The notes under the pieces were generated by a model, which was not told the origin of the DNA, did no database searches, and was given only the letters and a program-made list of their open reading frames with translations. The translations under genes and the position numbers were made by a program. Shown here piece after piece: positions 26,465 to 34,233 of a DNA stretch of 36,469 nucleotides (positions within the stretch are counted from its first letter, which is position 1; every line of letters begins with the position of its first letter). Source of the stretch: Fermentibacter sp964564435 (GTDB lineage: Bacteria > Fermentibacterota > Fermentibacteria > Fermentibacterales > Fermentibacteraceae); contig CAZMAT010000019.1 of assembly GCA_964564435.1 (NCBI GenBank), positions 1 to 36,469 of the forward strand, in the 5' to 3' direction.

Positions 26465-28714
26465 ATGAAGGCCAGTTATCTCCTTCTCATTGTCCCCCTG
26501 TGCGCCGGCACGGCGTCGGGCGGAATGGATCTCGTCTACGAGAGCCCGGAGCCGGTCGGACAGGTGGAGGTCCTCTCCGAGGGCGGAGGGGACACAGTTG
26601 TCAGGTTTTCTCTGGATGCGCTCGAATCCGAGGGAGTGTCGATCGACGGTTTCGGCGACGGCACGCTGCTCCGCATCCCTGGTGGAGGCATATCAGGGAT
26701 CGTCGGCCGCCCGGACCTCCCGGTCATCCGCAGGATGGTCAGGGTGCCCTCCACGGGGGATGTCAGGGTCGAACTGCTCGAGCAGGAAACCTCCAGTCTG
26801 GGAGTTATGAGGATTCCGCCCCTACAGCCGTTCCCATCGCACGAAGGCGAAGCTCTCCCCTTCCGGATCGACGAGGAATTCTACGCTGGAAGCGGTCCTT
26901 ATCCCGCATCTCCGGTGATCGTCGAAGCGGTCGAGGTCCTGCGCGACATACGGATCGCCTGGATCTGCTTCTACCCGGTTTCCTGGGACCCGTCCACCGG
27001 CGAGGCGGTGCTGAATAACGAGGTCACTGTGCGCATCCACTCGGGTGACGGCAGGGGGGACAACGAGCTGACAAGGCCATTCACGGGCCTGACGCGCAGC
27101 TTCCTGCCTCTTTACGACGAGGTGCTTGGCTTCCCCGAGAGGGAGGGAGCCGACATCATCGACGGCAGCTATCTGTTCATCTCCTCCGAGGAGGGGCTCG
27201 AACTCGCCGACGCCCTGATCGACTGGAAGTACAGGAAGGGATTCGAGGTCGTCACGGCAACGGTCCCCGAGATCGGGTCGACGCCCGGGGCGATAGACGC
27301 ATGGATCGAGAACGCCTTCGGCACCTGGGCGAATCCGCCCGAGTACATCCTGATCGTGGGTGACGACTACGTCGTCCCGCCTCCCTACTATTCCTCCTTC
27401 GCCTCCGACAACATGTACGGCGTCGTCGGGTCGGGATCGGTGCCGTCGATCCATGTCGGGCGGCTCACCGGGAGCGACTCGGACGACCTGGCGTACGAGA
27501 CCTGGAAGGTCACGAGCCACGAGATGGACCCGTACGAACCGTCCCCGGGCTGGTTCCAGAGAGGCATAAGCGTCGGCCACGTGCAGTTCGCCGACAACTC
27601 GTACGAGTACGTCGAGTTCATGGAGAATGCCGGGATGGATGTGACATGGTTCTGCGACACCGGCGGGATCCCCCCCACCATCGCCGGTCTCGCGGAGAGC
27701 CTGAACGAGGGCTGCTCGATGTTCGGCATCTGCGGCCACGGCAACCTGACGACGATCGTGCCTCCCGGCTTCACCAACTCGAACGTGGAAGCCCTGATGA
27801 ACGGTCGGCGCCTGGGCTGGTGGGTGCTCGTGGCGTGCAACACCGGCGAGTTCGACGGCGAGTACTGCTTCAGTGAAGCCCTGATGGGGGCGGGCGACGC
27901 AGTCGAGTGCAAGGGCGCCATAGGCGTGATGAGCCCGACCACGAGCAGCCCGATAGGTCCGGCCGACTCGCTGGGCAAGTGGATCTTCGAGGGCCGGTTC
28001 GCCCAGGGCATGAGCCACATGGGCGCGATCACCGACTGGGGGAAGGCCCGGGTCTACAGCTACTACGGATCCAGCGGCGTCTCGAACAACCACATGCACA
28101 TGGTGTTCGGATGCCCGGAGCTCGACATATGCAACGTGCCTTCCCCGCTGCCCCAGATCGTCTGCAGCCACCCCGACTCCATCCTCCCAGGCACGCAGAC
28201 CTTTCCGGTGACTGTCGGGGGTGAGCCCACGGAAGGCGTGCTGGTGGCCGTGATGATCCAGGATTCGGTTTCCGGTGAGTGGATGGAGTCGTTCTACTCC
28301 GACGCATCGGGGGACGTCACATTCGACATACCCTCTTATACTCCGGGCAGTTCCGTCTGCGTCACCGCAACCGGCCAGAACCTGCACCCCTATCTCTCGG
28401 ACGGGCTGGTCGGGATAGGCGACGAGAGCGGGCCTGCTCTCCGGGCTTCCCTCGGAGTCTGTCCGGTGCCGTGCCGCGGTGTTCTGTCGATCGGCTTCAC
28501 GCTCCCGGAGGCTGGCCGGGCCGTAGTCTCGGTATACGACATGGCGGGCAGGGTCGTGGCCAAGCCTGTGGATGACGTGCTCGCAGCCGGGGATCATTCG
28601 GCGGTCTGGGGCTGTTCAGGGCAGGGAGCCGGAGTCGTGCCCGCGGGAGTCTACTTCTGCAGGCTGGAGACGGCCTCGGCCTCGCTCACGCGAAGGCTTG
28701 TCCTGCTCCCCTGA
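26465..28714 (+). CDS. Secreted C25 (gingipain-type) cysteine protease with C-terminal sorting-type domain
   Basis: 749 residues from an ATG preceded by GGGAGG. A signal peptide (MKASYLLLIVPLCAGTASG) leads into an N-terminal propeptide-like region (about 20-230). The C25 catalytic domain follows (about 230-555): VGDDYVVPPPYY, then the catalytic His425 in GICGHGNL and Cys458 in VLVACNTGEFD. After it come an Ig-like segment (about 570-660) and a C-terminal beta domain (CPVPCRGVLSIGFTLP, VYDMAGRVV, VPAGVYFCRLE) resembling FlgD-like/type IX sorting tails. The enzyme is predicted to be exported and surface-attached. Cleavage specificity (Arg, Lys or other) is unclear. The stop lies 2 bp before the dispersed repeat at 28717. 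Confidence 0.9.
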   Translation: MKASYLLLIVPLCAGTASGGMDLVYESPEPVGQVEVLSEGGGDTVVRFSLDALESEGVSIDGFGDGTLLRIPGGGISGIVGRPDLPVIRRMVRVPSTGDVRVELLEQETSSLGVMRIPPLQPFPSHEGEALPFRIDEEFYAGSGPYPASPVIVEAVEVLRDIRIAWICFYPVSWDPSTGEAVLNNEVTVRIHSGDGRGDNELTRPFTGLTRSFLPLYDEVLGFPEREGADIIDGSYLFISSEEGLELADALIDWKYRKGFEVVTATVPEIGSTPGAIDAWIENAFGTWANPPEYILIVGDDYVVPPPYYSSFASDNMYGVVGSGSVPSIHVGRLTGSDSDDLAYETWKVTSHEMDPYEPSPGWFQRGISVGHVQFADNSYEYVEFMENAGMDVTWFCDTGGIPPTIAGLAESLNEGCSMFGICGHGNLTTIVPPGFTNSNVEALMNGRRLGWWVLVACNTGEFDGEYCFSEALMGAGDAVECKGAIGVMSPTTSSPIGPADSLGKWIFEGRFAQGMSHMGAITDWGKARVYSYYGSSGVSNNHMHMVFGCPELDICNVPSPLPQIVCSHPDSILPGTQTFPVTVGGEPTEGVLVAVMIQDSVSGEWMESFYSDASGDVTFDIPSYTPGSSVCVTATGQNLHPYLSDGLVGIGDESGPALRASLGVCPVPCRGVLSIGFTLPEAGRAVVSVYDMAGRVVAKPVDDVLAAGDHSAVWGCSGQGAGVVPAGVYFCRLETASASLTRRLVLLP

Positions 28715-28716
28715 CC

Positions 28717-28985
28717 GGGGTCAGACAACCCTCGGAATCGGTTCTGTAACGATATGGTTGCCTTGATGATACATCGATAGTCGTTTTACGGGTAATTCTT
28801 TGAGGAAAAGTGTTGTTCACGGCTGCGGAGTATGTCTGCATGCCGGGAATCGCCAGCATTCCCGAGTGATATGGCACGACAGAACCCCTGTGCAGCACAA
28901 GGTGTTCATGCAGCTATCCTGTTCCTATCAGAGGCATTACCTGTTCAGCCACGCCTATTTGTTAACGCAAAAGTAGCCTGACACC
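28717..28985 (+). repeat. Dispersed TIR repeat, full copy 1
   Basis: Left end GGGGTCAGACAACC, right end GTAGCCTGACACC; the two ends are imperfect inverted repeats. A conserved inner core (GTTTTACGGGTAATTC near 28779-28795) is shared with the copies at 32388 and 33958. The last 26 bases are identical to theirs. It lies between the stop of the plus-strand C25 gene (2 bp away) and the 3' end of the QueG-like gene, whose last codons and stop lie within the element. It has no open frame of its own. Confidence 0.85.
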
Positions 28986-29894
28986 AACAACGGGGCGAGA
29001 TTCCTGGGCAGCATATCCAGGGATTCCAGCAGGTCCCATTCCTCGAGCTTGTCCGCAAGAGACTGCGGTAGGTCACCGCGGGGTGTGCCTCTGAGAAGCA
29101 TCTCGGTCTCCTCCTCCGAGAACACTGCTCCATCCACGACCCGGTCGTTCCCTCTGTTCGCCGGACAGATGGCCTGGCAACGCATGCAGCCAACCAGGCA
29201 GTTGTACCAAAAAGAGTCAAGCCATTCCGGGAACTGAACTTCGCCCGGCATTTCGTTCCAGAGGGTGATGCACCTCTCGGCCCTCACCAGGAATCGCTCC
29301 GGATCGATGGCGCCAGAGGGGCAGGCTTCGGTGCAGGCCCTGCAGGACGCACACGATTCCATCGCGGCCGGCTCCGTCCAAACGTGGCTAGAGCATTCGA
29401 GGTCGGTGAAGAAGGCTGCCAGCCTGATGTAGCTTCCCATTCCGTCGACGTAGGTGATGTTGTTCCTGCCGTAGCGGGCCAGGCCGCACGAGACGGCCAG
29501 GAGCTTCACGGGCAGGCGGGCCCTGGACGCGCGGAAGCCCGAAGGTCTGAGTATCGAAGACAGCGCCTCGCCGGCGGACCGATCCTTCCGCATGCAGTGC
29601 AGATAGTGGGGGGGGGATGGTCACCATCGTCCGTGCTCCCCGGCGATCGAACCAGAGGTGCACCGGATCGTCGGGGATGACGACGATGACGATCGACTTC
29701 GCATCAGGCAGGTCATCAGGAGGCGAGTAGACGAAACCGGACAGGTTCTCGCCGAAGAAGTCACTGTCTATGATCCCCTCGCTGCGCCAGCGTTCGATGC
29801 TGCTCCGGAGGTCGGCCATGCGAGTCATGGGCACCATCCGGGCACGGTATCCCAGCGCTTCGAGCCGGTTGATCACGTCATCCTGCATGGTCAT
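28955..29894 (-). pseudogene. Epoxyqueuosine reductase-like iron-sulfur protein, frameshifted in a G9 tract
   Basis: The N-terminal frame (MTMQDDVINRLEALGYRARMVP, then LPDAKSIVIVVIPDD) runs to about 29616. A one-base shift in a run of nine G joins it to the second frame (MRKDRSAGEALSSILR, LAVSCGLARYGRNNITYVDG). With eight bases in the run the two would be one ~310-residue QueG-like protein. The second part has two 4Fe-4S motifs: CASCRACTEACPSGAI and CLVGCMRCQAICPANR. QueG (with DUF1730) reduces epoxyqueuosine in tRNA, but this longer N-terminal type is also found in undefined reductases. The C-terminal VSGYFCVNK and the stop are encoded by the dispersed repeat. The start follows GAGGGA. Broken, phase-variable, or a sequence error. 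Confidence 0.7.
29608..29616. repeat. Homopolymer of nine G at the frame change in the QueG-like gene
   Basis: Nine consecutive G on the plus strand (nine C on the coding strand) exactly where the two reading frames of the QueG-like gene meet. Removing one base restores a continuous protein with sensible sequence on both sides (TIPP, then HYLHCMRK). Such tracts slip during replication, giving on/off phase variation in some bacteria, and are also a frequent error in sequence consensus. Confidence 0.8.
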
Positions 29895-29959
29895 AGCCAG
29901 TTCTCCCTCACGGATGAAGTCGCAAAGTCTGGTCTGCGTCACCGCATCGTTGAGCGTTC

Positions 29960-30928
29960 TCAGGGCAGCTTCCTGCAGTATTCGATGAAGCGGGCCTCGA
30001 TCTCGAAACCCAGCCCGGCGTAGATCCGGAAGGCCTCCGGGCTGTCGCCGAAGGTCTCGAGCGCAATCGGAGCCGTGCTGCCCTTCCTGAGCCACCTCAT
30101 CGCGGTCAGGGTGAGCTGCTTCTGGAGCCCGAGGCTGCGGTGGCGAGGCAGGACGCCAGGGGAGTCGATCACGAGGTCGGACTCCCGACCCGGCCCTGCC
30201 GGTTTCCGGAACGCAGCCACGATCCCTGCGACATCTCCTTCGGGGTCGAAAGCAAGGAAGATACCGTGAGGGTCGTGGAGTTCCGGGCGGGTTTCGATCT
30301 CTTTTTCGAGGTATCCGGCATCCACGATCCCGGGGGAGTTCTCGGTGTGCCCCCACATGTCGCCGTAACTGCCGTTCAGCGCTTCGGCAAGGATACTGAG
30401 GTCGCCGACAGATGCGAAGTCCACCGCGCTGTATCCTGTTGGCCAGACCGGTTCGAGTGCGTCAATCTCCGCACCGGCTCTCATGAATCTGTTCTCGCCG
30501 GCTACGGTGAATCCCCGCGAGGACAGGAAGGCGCTACCCGCATCGTTCGAAGCACCGACAGCCGATGTGGCATGGGTCGATCCGACTTCGATCGATCGCA
30601 TCAGCGCGGCCTCCATCAGCCTGCTCCCGATCCCGCGCCTCCGCAGATCGGGCCTGATTGCCGTATAGACGATGGATCGCTCCGGCGATTGAGCCCACGT
30701 GAAGGCGTACCCGGCCATGTTCTCCGGATCTGCCCCGATCCAGGCCGTCCACCTGTCACGCGCCGGGTCGTGACCGGGCCATGCCAGCGTCGAAAAGGCG
30801 GCCTGCTCGCTGACATCGTTGCCGGAACGATCGACCTCTTCGATCTCGCGGCGCAGCCTGACGAACGCCGGCATGTCCGTCGCCCTGTCGAACGGCCTCA
30901 CTACGAACGGGGTCGGACTACATTCCAT
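29960..30928 (-). CDS. Double GNAT acetyltransferase
   Basis: 322 residues with two tandem GNAT domains. The first (about 1-150) has the acetyl-CoA loop RPDLRRRGIGSRLMEAAL and the tail ASNDAGSAFLSSRGF. The second (about 165-322) has the weaker loop GVLPRHRSLGLQKQLTLTAM and FGDSPEAFRIYAGLGFEIEARF. The arrangement resembles mycothiol synthase-type and other two-domain GNATs; the substrate is unknown. The apparent first residues (MECSPTP) are read from the left end of the degenerate repeat at 30908, so the native start may have been replaced. A GTG at 30899 is an alternative but lacks a ribosome site. It lies 66 bp upstream of the QueG-like gene start. Confidence 0.85.
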   Translation of the reverse strand: MECSPTPFVVRPFDRATDMPAFVRLRREIEEVDRSGNDVSEQAAFSTLAWPGHDPARDRWTAWIGADPENMAGYAFTWAQSPERSIVYTAIRPDLRRRGIGSRLMEAALMRSIEVGSTHATSAVGASNDAGSAFLSSRGFTVAGENRFMRAGAEIDALEPVWPTGYSAVDFASVGDLSILAEALNGSYGDMWGHTENSPGIVDAGYLEKEIETRPELHDPHGIFLAFDPEGDVAGIVAAFRKPAGPGRESDLVIDSPGVLPRHRSLGLQKQLTLTAMRWLRKGSTAPIALETFGDSPEAFRIYAGLGFEIEARFIEYCRKLP

Positions 30929-31113
30929 AATGGACCTGCAATATCATGCCCGCCATTTATATACAATAGCAGTCATTCCACGGGTTGTCTCCTGAAGAAG
31001 TACTGTTCATGGATGCTCCATCCTTCAGCATCCGTGCTAATCCCTTCGCTCCGGATCGAGCGCCGAAAGGATCACTGATGCAGTCCTTACGGCATTCCAC
31101 GAGCAGCCAGACC
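30908..31113 (+). repeat. Dispersed TIR repeat, degenerate copy
   Basis: Left end GGGGTCGGACTAC (30908) matches the family, and the internal core (TTCCACGGGTTGTC, then GAAGTACTGTTCATGGA near 30977-31015) aligns with the same block in the copies at 28717, 32388 and 33958. A poor right end (AGCAGCCAGACCC, about 31100-31113) replaces the conserved terminus. The element overlaps the first codons of the GNAT gene and lies about 58 bp after the cupin stop. Boundaries are approximate. Confidence 0.6.
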
Positions 31114-31171
31114 CAGTTCACCTTTCATGCCGCCGGATCGTCAGGCAGGCATCCTCCACGGAACTGCCGGG

Positions 31172-31567
31172 TCACTCGGTCGTCTTGCCGTCGAATTCCT
31201 CGCTGTCTGCCTCGGCCTCCTCGCGCGTGCAGTGGATCACGCCGTCGCGGTGGTTGGGCGGGGCGTAGAGCGTGTAGAGCTTGAGCGGCACGTTCCCTGT
31301 GTTGACTATGTTGTGATTGGCTCCGGAAGGGACCAGCACGGCATAACCGGCTCTTATCGGAGTTCTCACACCGTCGAGGATAGCTTCTCCGCTCCCCTCC
31401 TCCACACGGAAGAACTGGTCGAGATGATGCACTTCCATGCCGATCTCGCCGCCCGGCACGATCGACATGAGCACGAGCTGGCAATGCCCCGAGGTGTAGA
31501 GCACTCGTCTGAAGTCGCTGTTGGCGACTGCCATTCTCTCGATGTCCTGCACGAATCCCTTAATCAT
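31172..31567 (-). CDS. Cupin domain protein
   Basis: 131 residues starting at an ATG directly behind GGGAGGA; upstream codons have no support. The cupin motifs are clear: SIVPGGEIGMEVHHLDQFFRVEEGSGEAI (GxxHxHxxxxE-like first motif, with HH and E) and GYAVLVPSGANHNIVNTG (second motif, PxxxxHxxxN). Such small cupins bind a metal and often act as isomerases or sensors; the role here is not evident. The C-terminus is acidic (REEAEADSEEFDGKTTE). It follows the membrane protein gene at 31676 on the same strand. Confidence 0.85.
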   Translation of the reverse strand: MIKGFVQDIERMAVANSDFRRVLYTSGHCQLVLMSIVPGGEIGMEVHHLDQFFRVEEGSGEAILDGVRTPIRAGYAVLVPSGANHNIVNTGNVPLKLYTLYAPPNHRDGVIHCTREEAEADSEEFDGKTTE

Positions 31568-31675
31568 TCCTCCCTCGGTTCCTATCCAGACAGTCCGGTC
31601 AGGATCGCTCCGACTCCGGTCTAGACTACCCTCCCGCTCAACGGGTTCCAAATTCGCGGGCGCATCCCGGATACG

Positions 31676-32359
31676 TCAGGCAGCCGCGGTGTTCACTGCC
31701 GATCCGTCGGCCCTTGCTCTCTTGAACAGGATAGCCATGCACCATGTAGAGCCGGGGAACGTCACAGCCCACAGCGCAGCGATCCAGATCAGCCAGTGGA
31801 CGTACATCTGCAAGGCGATGAACGGGATCAGGAGGCCGTTCGCAATGAGGAAAACCCTTGCAGTTCTTGCGAGTCCTCTCCCTTTGAGCGTGAATGCGGC
31901 GAACAGCGTGGAGAGGCTCATGAAGCTGTACCCCAGTATGTCCACGGCATACAGGAAAGAGTCGAACGGCGTGAAGAGGAAAGCCTCCATGCCCGCCACC
32001 CTGCCTGCAGCGAGCCTTGGGCCGACCCATGTGAGCTGCACGTAGTAGTTGATGCTGATCAGGACGGTGTAGACCGTCGCGAAGGCGAGTGCGGTCTGGC
32101 TCCACACCTTCTGGTCGTTCGGAGTGGCCTTGTGGAGGCTGACCATCATCACGAGGAAGGACGAACCGAGCAGGAGCGAGGGGGTGAGAAGCACGAAGAG
32201 CCCGAAAGGAGTGCTGGGATTGTCGGCTCCACCGCCCGAACCCATCAGCCCGAGCCATTCCGCGATCTGCGCCAGGTCGTAGAAGATGCTGAAGAATGTC
32301 GCCAGCACCGCCGACCAGATGCCGGCATTCCGAGTCGAGGAAGGGATCGCCTGCAGCAT
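31676..32359 (-). CDS. Seven-helix membrane protein, unknown (DUF4386-like layout)
   Basis: 227 residues from an ATG five bases after GAGGAGG. It has about six or seven hydrophobic helices: IWSAVLATFFSIFYDL, PFGLFVLLTPSLLLGSSFLVMMV, ALAFATVYTVLISINYYVQL, FLYAVDILGYSFMSLSTLFA, VFLIANGLLIPFIALQ and LIWIAALWAVTFPG. A conserved-looking polar loop (TWVGPRLAAGR, FTPFDSF) lies in the middle. The layout resembles DUF4386-type membrane proteins but is not confirmed. It lies between the dispersed repeat at 32388 (29 bp upstream) and the cupin gene. Confidence 0.7.
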   Translation of the reverse strand: MLQAIPSSTRNAGIWSAVLATFFSIFYDLAQIAEWLGLMGSGGGADNPSTPFGLFVLLTPSLLLGSSFLVMMVSLHKATPNDQKVWSQTALAFATVYTVLISINYYVQLTWVGPRLAAGRVAGMEAFLFTPFDSFLYAVDILGYSFMSLSTLFAAFTLKGRGLARTARVFLIANGLLIPFIALQMYVHWLIWIAALWAVTFPGSTWCMAILFKRARADGSAVNTAAA

Positions 32360-32387
32360 GCACACCTCCTCGGATGGGCTATCGTAT

Positions 32388-32661
32388 GGGGTCAGACTAC
32401 TGTCAAAACCGGCCTTGCATCAATATGGCTACCATTTCTTTACAACCAAGGTCGTTTTACAGGTTGTTCCATGAAGAATAGTGCTTTTCACGAACGCTCT
32501 GTAAATCGCCATTCCGTGAGTCGACTACAAACCGGCTCTTGTTGCAACGACACCTGATGCCGATGCTCCACACGCTACTCGACCGGCTGAATCCCTCTCC
32601 ATCAAGCCATCCCGGCTGGGTTCCACACACCTGCCTGTTAACGCAAAAGTAGCCTGACACC
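32388..32661 (+). repeat. Dispersed TIR repeat, full copy 2
   Basis: 274 bp. Left end GGGGTCAGACTACT, right end AGTAGCCTGACACC; 12 of 14 bases pair as inverted repeats. The core (GTTTTACAGGTTGTTCC, then GAATAGTGCTTTTCACGA) is shared with the other copies. It lies between the stop of the split-barrel gene (32670, 8 bp away) and the start of the membrane protein gene (32359). Flanks read TAT and ATC, so a two-base AT target duplication is possible but not proven. No coding frame. Confidence 0.9.
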
Positions 32662-32669
32662 ATCGATCA

Positions 32670-33068
32670 CTAGAAGGAACACCTCTCGCAGCCGCCCTTC
32701 ATATCGTAGAAATATGCCTCGGCGTTCTTCAGATAGAAGGTTCCGATCGTGTAGCCTGTCTTCTCGTTATAGATCTCCCGCAGGCTGGGCATGGACTCCA
32801 TGGAGAAATCGACGACCTCCTGCCTCTGGTCGATGGCGGCGGTTGCGGTGATCCTCATCCACTCGCCCATGCCGCCGACCGCGCAGAGTTCTATCTTCGG
32901 GTTCTCCCGAACCTGACGGTAAACGTTCTTGTGAGTACCGACGCCGAGGTAGAGCCTTCCTTCGAACTCCATGAAGAAGCCCAGGGGTCTGACCCTGGGT
33001 TGATCGCCATCCACGGTCGCGAGGTAGAAGACACGGCTGCTCCTGAGAAACTCCAGCACACGCTTCAC
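32670..33068 (-). CDS. Pyridoxamine 5'-phosphate oxidase family protein with C-terminal Cys pair
   Basis: 132 residues from a GTG eight bases after GAGGAGG. The split-barrel pattern is visible (FLRSSRVFYLATVDGDQPRVRPLGFF, FEGRLYLGVGTHKNVYRQVRENPKIELCAVG, MRITATAAID). It ends in CERC, a Cys pair that may bind metal or form a disulfide. Members of this type bind FMN, F420 or heme; which applies cannot be told. The dispersed repeat begins 8 bp after the stop. The DUF1648-like gene lies just upstream. Confidence 0.85.
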   Translation of the reverse strand: MKRVLEFLRSSRVFYLATVDGDQPRVRPLGFFMEFEGRLYLGVGTHKNVYRQVRENPKIELCAVGGMGEWMRITATAAIDQRQEVVDFSMESMPSLREIYNEKTGYTIGTFYLKNAEAYFYDMKGGCERCSF

Positions 33069-33081
33069 TCGAACGACCTCC

Positions 33082-33609
33082 TCAAGATGTGGTTCGCCCA
33101 TTCCCACCGGACTCCGGCGGCCGCACTCTGCGGAACCGCGCCAGGAGGGCGGAACACCAGATAACAATGACGGCGGAGTATGCGCACATGCTGAAACCAG
33201 GATGTGCGAGACGCGTGGCTACGCCCAGGTTTACCATGAACACCTGGTGGAAGATGTCCAGCATCAGCACGAGTGTGATACAACCCAGCAGAATCATGCT
33301 GCCCGAGAGCCATTCCAGCGTCTCTTCACGCCTCTCTTGCGCGAGCCAGTAGCTCCTGTTAGGCAGATTGATCATGGCATCGGGAAGCTTGCCCATGGCG
33401 AGAGGGATCACAAGGAACACCGCTGCCAGTAGAGCAACCGTTCCAAGATACACTATCGCGAGCTCGGTTCTCCCTCCCCATCCGTCCGGCGCTCCGGAGA
33501 TGCCGAAATGGGTAGCGGTGCGTTCCGGCAGCAGAGGCAGGTAGTGGAGGGCGTGATAGACGCATGCGGTGCAGAGCAGTACGAAGAGGAGTACGACAGG
33601 TCCCTTCAT
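33082..33609 (-). CDS. DUF1648-like membrane protein
   Basis: 175 residues. The N-terminal motif LPERTATHFGISGAPDGWGGR matches DUF1648 (LPxxxxxHFxxxGxPDG). This precedes hydrophobic helices (LAIVYLGTVALLAAVFLVIPLAMG, SGSMILLGCITLVLMLDIFHQVFMV and SMCAYSAVIVIWCSALLA). Such proteins are often linked to SdpI-type immunity or signalling membrane proteins; its role here is unknown. The ATG at 33609 follows GGAG by seven bases. It ends 13 bp before the split-barrel gene at 33068, so the two are cotranscribed. Confidence 0.75.
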   Translation of the reverse strand: MKGPVVLLFVLLCTACVYHALHYLPLLPERTATHFGISGAPDGWGGRTELAIVYLGTVALLAAVFLVIPLAMGKLPDAMINLPNRSYWLAQERREETLEWLSGSMILLGCITLVLMLDIFHQVFMVNLGVATRLAHPGFSMCAYSAVIVIWCSALLARFRRVRPPESGGNGRTTS

Positions 33610-33721
33610 GATCAAACTCCGATCCGAGATTGTCGGATCTTTGCCCCGGATGAAGCGCCTTTTCTACAACAGCCCAAGGAGTCAGACCGACGAGTCTTAT
33701 CCTGTCTACGGATGACCCGGT

Positions 33722-33925
33722 CTAGTCGTTCAGGACGAAGACGATCTTGAGTGTCACCTTGTAGGCCGTTATCCTGCCGGCTTCCACCTCTACCTGCTGG
33801 CTCTTCACCCAGGCCCCGCTCACGTTTTCAAGGGTCTTGTTCGCCCTGGCGATACCCTGCGCGATCGCGTCCTCGAAACCCTTCTCCGATGAGGCGATGA
33901 CTTCCGTGACCTTTGCGATGGACAT
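33722..33925 (-). CDS. Dodecin, flavin-binding
   Basis: 67 residues, the complete dodecin length. The pattern SIAKVTEVIASSEKGFEDAIAQGIARANKTLENVSGAWVKSQ is the hallmark, including the Trp in GAWV that stacks on bound riboflavin or FMN. Dodecins form hollow dodecamers that store or buffer flavins. The ATG follows AAGGAGGG by four bases. It lies between the dispersed repeat at 33958 (32 bp) and the DUF1648-like gene. It lies close to a split-barrel protein and may serve flavin homeostasis with it; that link is inference. Confidence 0.95.
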   Translation of the reverse strand: MSIAKVTEVIASSEKGFEDAIAQGIARANKTLENVSGAWVKSQQVEVEAGRITAYKVTLKIVFVLND

Positions 33926-33957
33926 CTCACCCTCCTTCCGAGTACCGAGAACATAAT

Positions 33958-34210
33958 GGGGTCAGACTACTCCCGAAACCAGCCCTGCATCTCATTCTAC
34001 AACTAATAGATACAGCTATAGACGTTTTACAGGTTATCCACGATAGAAAAGTGCTGTTCACGGATACTGTCCGAATCGGCGTTTTCAGAAGCACATCAGT
34101 CCCGCTACAGGCAGACAACGAAGCGGATGCTCAACCTGCCGGCAACCTGTGCTCAATCTGATGAGGATTCTTGCGCCGTCTATCTGTTAACGCAAAAGTA
34201 GCCTGACACC
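33958..34210 (+). repeat. Dispersed TIR repeat, full copy 3
   Basis: 253 bp with left end GGGGTCAGACTACT and right end GTAGCCTGACACC. The core (GTTTTACAGGTTATCCAC, then GAAAAGTGCTGTTCACGGA) is shared with the other copies. It lies 23 bp after the stop of the radical SAM gene and 32 bp before the dodecin start. Flanks read AAT and AAT, consistent with a short target duplication. No coding frame. Confidence 0.9.
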
Positions 34211-34233
34211 AATTGGACACCAGTAGGTGTTCG

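Noticed and set aside
26822..28597. Minus-strand ORF of 591 codons opposite the C25 protease
   Set aside because: It is a frame shadow produced by G+C-rich codon use, rich in Arg/His/Val/Asp without motifs.
33679..33692. GGAGTCAGACCGAC segment as another repeat end
   Set aside because: Only the first ten bases resemble the family and no matching core or opposite end fits within the ~110-bp gap.
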